Below, piece by piece: positions 60,637 through 64,000 of a stretch of DNA of 64,000 nucleotides (positions are counted from its first letter, which is position 1; every line of letters begins with the position of its first letter). The notes below the pieces were generated by a model that searched no databases, was not told where the DNA came from, and saw only the letters and a program-made list of their open reading frames with translations. Origin of the DNA: Gemmatimonadota bacterium (GTDB lineage: Bacteria > Gemmatimonadota > Gemmatimonadetes > Longimicrobiales > Gaopeijiaceae). The stretch covers positions 1 to 64,000 of the forward strand of contig JAOUPR010000004.1 in the NCBI GenBank assembly GCA_029879725.1, given 5' to 3'. A program made the position numbers and the translations under genes.

Positions 60637-63048
60637 GTGAAGATTCCGCCGTCCGTGGCCATCGGCCTGGCGTGGGCCGCCGCCTGGGCGCTTCCATCGC
60701 CTCAGGTCGTGGCCGCCCAGTCCGCCCACCCCACCCCCGTGCGCCAATCGGAACTCGCCACGCGACTCCCTGATGCGACCCCCCTCACGCTCCGGGACGC
60801 CTCGCGGGACGACCGGTGGATGGGTCTCGGTGTTCGGGACGTGCGCTGGGCGCCGGACGGAGCCGGCGTCTACTTCCGCTGGCACCGGGACCCGGCTCCC
60901 GGTCAGGTGGAGGAGGCGGACCCGTGGTTCCTGGCCGCTCCGGACGGATCGTCGGTCCGGGAGGCCTCCCCGGAAGACGTCGCGGCGATCCCCGGCGAGG
61001 CCGTGGACTGGAGTCCGGACGGCCGGATGGCCGTCTGGGAGCGCGGGGGGAGCGTGTACCTGTATCAGGCTGGGGCGACTCCGTCGGTGCGTGCCGTGGC
61101 GACGCTCTCGGCGCCGGCGCGGAGCGTCAGGTTCGCGGCGGGAGGGGGCGCCGTGGACTTCGAGGTGGAGGAGGCCCTCTATCGATACGACGTGGGGCGC
61201 GGCTCCGTGTCCGTCATCGCCAGGGTGGAGACCGTTCCGGCGGACCGTCCCTCGGCGGCCGGGCGGTGGTTGGAGGACCAGCAGAGGGAGCTCCTCGGGC
61301 ATGTTCGCGAGGCGGCACGCCTGACCGACGCCAGGGAACGGGTGGCCCGCCTGGCCCCGGGTCGGCCGCAATCCATTCCCGTCCCCGCGGGGACCCACGT
61401 GGACCAGATGGTCCTTTCACCCGATGGGCGCCATCTGAGCTTCCGTGCCCGGACGCCGGCGGGGGACCGTCCGCCCACGGAGTACGTCGATTACGTGGAC
61501 CCGTCCGGGTACAGCACGGTGCACCGGGCCCGGTCCAAGGTCGGCGAGTCGAGGGACACGTATCGCCTGGGGATCATCGACGTGGATCCCTCGCGGGCGA
61601 CGGACGGCATCACCGTACGCTGGGTCGACATCTCGGAGGCCGAAGAGGCCACCGTTCCCCACGGCCTCTTCTGGAATCTCGAGGGCACCCGGGCCGTGGC
61701 GCAGTTCATCGGGGAAAGCCATCGGGACCTCTGGATCGCGGAGGTGGACCCCGCCACCGGAGAGGCGGCGGTTCTCGTCCACGACCATGACGACGCCTGG
61801 ATCGGCGGCCCGCCCATCCAGGCCAACTACCTCCAGCCCACGCTTCTCGAATGGCTTCCCGGTGATCGCTTCGTGTTCGCCTCGGAGCGGAGCGGGTGGA
61901 GCCATCTCCATCGGGTCGATCCAGGCGGCGGGACGCGGGCGCTCACCGAGGGCGCTTGGGAGGTGCGGAGCGCCACCCTGTCACGCGACCGGACGTGGTG
62001 GCTCCTGCAGGGTAGCCGCGAGCATCCGGCGGACGACCACCTCTATCGGATGCCGGCGGGGGGCGGAGCACTGACACGACTCACCGACGGAGAAGGCCGG
62101 CGCGTGGGGTACGTCTCTCCCGACGGAACGCGCCTGGCCTTGTTGTCCGACGACGCCACCCACATGCCCGACCTCTGGGTGGGCTCCGTTCCCGGGTCGT
62201 ACTCCGGCGAATGGGATGGGCGGCGTGTCACGGTGAGCGGGAGCGACGCCTTCTGGGAGCACCCGCTCGTCGCGCCGGAGATCGTGTCCTTCCCGCATCC
62301 CGACGGGGAAAACGTGTGGGGCGCGGTGTACCGCCCCCGGGAGCCCAACCCGGAACGCGCGGCGGTCATCCACGTGCATGGCGGAGGCTACCGCCAGTTT
62401 GCCCACCGCGGCTGGACGGTGTACGGCTACGCCCTCCATCTGGGGTTCATCAACTACATGGTGCAGCAGGGCTACACCGTCATGGACTTCGACTACCGCG
62501 GGGGCGCGGGGTTCGGACGCGACTACCGTACGGACATCGCCCGCGCCATGGGAATCAGCGACGTGGACGGCGCGGTGGCCGCGGCCCGGTATCTGGTCCG
62601 TGAGGAGGGCGTGGACTCCACCCGGATCGGGATGTACGGGGTGTCGTACGGTGGGTTCATGACCCTCATGTCGCAGTTCCGGTATCCCGGGGTGTTCGCC
62701 GCGGGCGTGGCCCGCGCGGCCGTGTCGGACTGGGCGCACTACAGCGACGGGTGGACCAGCCGCATTCTCGGGGTGCCGCACATGGACGAGGAGGCCTACC
62801 GCGTATCGAGCCCCATCTACCACGCGGAGGGGCTGGAGGACCGGCTCCTCATCACCCATGGGCTGGTGGACGACAACGTCCACTTCCAGGACGCGGCCCG
62901 CCTGATCCAGCGTCTCGTCGAGCTGGAGAAGGAGTTCGAGGTGATGGTCTACCCCGTGGAACCGCACACCATCGCCACCGAGGCCAGCCGGTACGACCTG
63001 GTGAGGCGGCAGGCGGCGTTCTTCGACCGGTGGCTGAGAGGGAGGTAG
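60637..63048 (+). CDS. S9 family dipeptidyl peptidase (DPP IV-like), secreted
   Basis: 803 aa from GTG 60637, with AAGGAG 7 bases upstream; a signal peptide runs IPPSVAIGLAWAAAWALPS..VVAAQ. An N-terminal beta-propeller (DVRWAPDGAGVYFRWHRDPA, DQMVLSPDGRHLSFRAR) precedes the alpha/beta-hydrolase domain: S670 in GVSYGGFMTL, Asp in ITHGLVDDNVHFQD (~745-746) and H777 in PVEPHTIA. VYRPREPNP and HVHGGGYRQFAHRG form the oxyanion region. It cleaves dipeptides from peptide N-termini, complementing the tricorn homologue that is divergent from it across ~140 bp. Confidence 0.92.
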   Translation: MKIPPSVAIGLAWAAAWALPSPQVVAAQSAHPTPVRQSELATRLPDATPLTLRDASRDDRWMGLGVRDVRWAPDGAGVYFRWHRDPAPGQVEEADPWFLAAPDGSSVREASPEDVAAIPGEAVDWSPDGRMAVWERGGSVYLYQAGATPSVRAVATLSAPARSVRFAAGGGAVDFEVEEALYRYDVGRGSVSVIARVETVPADRPSAAGRWLEDQQRELLGHVREAARLTDARERVARLAPGRPQSIPVPAGTHVDQMVLSPDGRHLSFRARTPAGDRPPTEYVDYVDPSGYSTVHRARSKVGESRDTYRLGIIDVDPSRATDGITVRWVDISEAEEATVPHGLFWNLEGTRAVAQFIGESHRDLWIAEVDPATGEAAVLVHDHDDAWIGGPPIQANYLQPTLLEWLPGDRFVFASERSGWSHLHRVDPGGGTRALTEGAWEVRSATLSRDRTWWLLQGSREHPADDHLYRMPAGGGALTRLTDGEGRRVGYVSPDGTRLALLSDDATHMPDLWVGSVPGSYSGEWDGRRVTVSGSDAFWEHPLVAPEIVSFPHPDGENVWGAVYRPREPNPERAAVIHVHGGGYRQFAHRGWTVYGYALHLGFINYMVQQGYTVMDFDYRGGAGFGRDYRTDIARAMGISDVDGAVAAARYLVREEGVDSTRIGMYGVSYGGFMTLMSQFRYPGVFAAGVARAAVSDWAHYSDGWTSRILGVPHMDEEAYRVSSPIYHAEGLEDRLLITHGLVDDNVHFQDAARLIQRLVELEKEFEVMVYPVEPHTIATEASRYDLVRRQAAFFDRWLRGR

Positions 63049-63148
63049 GCGCCCACGCCGGACACTCGTGGTGTGGTCCATGGGGGTGTCCGGTGGGTAT
63101 CTTGGAAGCACACGTTGGTCACGTTCTCGCACGCGGGAGGGAATCCAC

Positions 63149-63748
63149 ATGAATCGACTCATGGTCGCGGTACTGCTGGCGTCGCTCGGCGCGGTGATTC
63201 CCGCTTCGGCCGGGGCTCAGGCCCGGTCGGGCACGGAGGGATTCCATCTGGGTGCCTCGGTGGGCGGGGCGAGCATCACCTTCGAGAACAGCGATGGCGC
63301 CGACAACGGGGGCTCCATGGGGTTCGTCATGGGATACGGCTTCTCTCCCCTCGTGACGGCGTATCTGAACATGAATGGAGCCAGCATGGACATCAGCGGC
63401 TCGAACGTGAGCGGTACGGCGAGCTACACGCTGGCGCACGCGGATCTCGGCGTGCGCTTCAGCTTCGGAAGCAGCGAGAAGAGTGTACGCCCGTATCTCG
63501 CCACCGCCTTCAGCGGCAGGGCGGCCAACATCAACCTCCTGGGTGAGATCTTCGAGGTACGAGGCCCCGCGTTCACCGTCGGAGGCGGTGTCGCCATCTT
63601 CGTCACGCCCTCGGGAGCCGTCGATATCGGGCTCAAGTTGACCGGGGGGAAGTTCGACGAGGCGACCTTCCTGGGAGAGATCGTCGCCATAGACCAGAGC
63701 GCGGTGTCGGCGCGCTTCGACGTGGGCTTCATGTGGTGGGCCGGCTGA
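63149..63748 (+). CDS. Outer-membrane beta-barrel protein
   Basis: 199 aa from ATG 63149, with GGAGG 9 bases upstream; the frame continues upstream without a signal. Signal peptide (NRLMVAVLLASLGAVIPASAGAQ). Then alternating strands with turns typical of an 8-stranded OmpA-/OmpW-like barrel: FHLGASVGGASITFE, FSPLVTAYLNMNGASMDI, HADLGVRFSFGSSEKSVRPYLATAF, PAFTVGGGVAIFVTPSGAVDIGL. It ends with aromatic residues (RFDVGFMWWAG), near the C-terminal barrel signature. Function unknown; possibly a passive outer-membrane component. Confidence 0.8.
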   Translation: MNRLMVAVLLASLGAVIPASAGAQARSGTEGFHLGASVGGASITFENSDGADNGGSMGFVMGYGFSPLVTAYLNMNGASMDISGSNVSGTASYTLAHADLGVRFSFGSSEKSVRPYLATAFSGRAANINLLGEIFEVRGPAFTVGGGVAIFVTPSGAVDIGLKLTGGKFDEATFLGEIVAIDQSAVSARFDVGFMWWAG

Positions 63749-63776
63749 CCGGCTGACACCCCCGGGAGTCACGAAG

Positions 63777-63813
63777 AACGCCCGCCCCCGCCGCATGGCG
63801 GAGGGCGGGCGTT
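63777..63813. terminator. Strong hairpin between convergent genes
   Basis: AACGCCCGCCC-CCGCC (63777-63792), loop GCAT, GGCGG-A-GGGCGGGCGTT (63797-63813): 16 paired bases with one bulged A. It lies between the barrel protein gene and the convergent gene that stops at 63837. Short pyrimidine-rich run (TTCCGTCTTCCCC) follows on the plus strand. Confidence 0.6.
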
Positions 63814-63836
63814 CCGTCTTCCCCCGGGAGGGGAGC

Positions 63837-64000
63837 CTACCGGCTCGCGTACTTCAGCCGCACGTCGCCGCTGACCGTCTTCAGGGAGAGACGGCGGGAC
63901 CCGCCCTCGCCGATGACTCCGCGTACCGTCCGGCCCACCCACTGCCGCCGGTTGCGGCCCTGGTCGCCGAGATCGAAGTCGGAATCGATGTCTCCGGAGA
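63837..64000 (-). CDS. DUF4097-like beta-strand repeat protein, C-terminal end (truncated by window edge)
   Basis: The last 53 codons before a TAG at 63837-63839; the gene starts beyond the window. The visible protein includes SGDIDSDFDLGD and the C-terminus GEGGSRRLSLKTVSGDVRLKYAS(R). The pattern L-x-L-x-T-x-S-G-D-V/I, together with a preceding SGDI repeat, is typical of DUF4097/DUF4098 right-handed beta-solenoid proteins often linked to anti-sigma/adhesin-like envelope factors. It is convergent with the outer-membrane protein gene across a strong hairpin. Confidence 0.7.
   Translation of the reverse strand, partial: SGDIDSDFDLGDQGRNRRQWVGRTVRGVIGEGGSRRLSLKTVSGDVRLKYASR

Noticed and set aside
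60496-61398. Upstream extension of the tricorn ORF
   Set aside because: The signal peptide begins at ATG 60495; the extension lies antisense to the S9 gene.

Overview
The window is a GC-rich bacterial chromosome segment, densely coded on both strands, with GTG/TTG starts and many 4-bp stop/start overlaps. The gene content suggests Gemmatimonadota or a close relative: secreted PD40/amidohydrolase fusions, tricorn-type and S9 peptidases, two CBM9-like/DUF5916 outer-membrane proteins, a TAXI-type TRAP transporter and a caa3-like cytochrome oxidase. This taxonomic call is inference from gene families; no rRNA or tRNA gene was found. No mobile element, CRISPR array or rRNA operon is visible.

Layout. 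1-4811: glycolate oxidase genes glcD (truncated at the window edge), glcE and glcF, with an aldehyde dehydrogenase between glcE and glcF. 4814-7943: an M20 amidohydrolase, a GNAT transferase and an enolase-superfamily racemase, an overlapping trio matching the known N-succinyl route that converts D- to L-amino acids. 7952-14720 (minus): a GspE/PilB-like ATPase with an extra C-terminal zinc ribbon, a phosphomutase-like metalloenzyme, an unknown protein, and a 1122-aa PD40-amidohydrolase. 14912-21424: a Yip1 membrane protein, the TAXI-TRAP permease and binding protein, a DUF5916 protein and a tiny membrane ORF. 21457-23540: a class V aminotransferase, a DUF192 lipoprotein and a Trm112-like protein.

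23671-29796: respiratory cluster with a dihaem cytochrome c lipoprotein, two very small membrane proteins, CoxB, CoxA, two CoxC-type proteins, and a subunit IV fused to cytochrome c. 29833-40059: a VWA protein and its likely ChlI/MoxR-type AAA+ partner flank MutY, a creatininase-family protein, an SDR and CreD; then a membrane Fe-S CCG-domain oxidoreductase and a ketopantoate-reductase-like protein. 40219-49429 (minus): an SPFH protein with a 64-aa membrane/coiled-coil partner, GIY-YIG, a metallophosphoesterase, a second DUF5916 protein, a SnoaL-like lipoprotein, Nudix, gamma-glutamyltransferase and an MBL-fold protein. 49851-64000: Lon, SelD, a SirB1-like protein, YgfZ, MotAB, tricorn protease, an S9 peptidase, an outer-membrane protein and the end of a DUF4097-like gene.

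Main result: selD carries an in-frame TGA at the catalytic position. The ordinary ORF starts only at 53308, but the minus-strand frame continues upstream through TGA (53324-53326) to an ATG at 53392 and restores the conserved SelD N-terminus (HGSG-U-ACK). A stem-loop lies at SECIS distance. The selenophosphate synthetase is therefore itself predicted to be a selenoprotein, and the organism should carry selA, selB and tRNA-Sec elsewhere.

Taken together the window describes an aerobic heterotroph that degrades peptides in the periplasm, salvages D-amino acids, oxidises glycolate and respires with a caa3-like oxidase. A recurring feature is strong GC-rich hairpins without U-tracts where genes converge.
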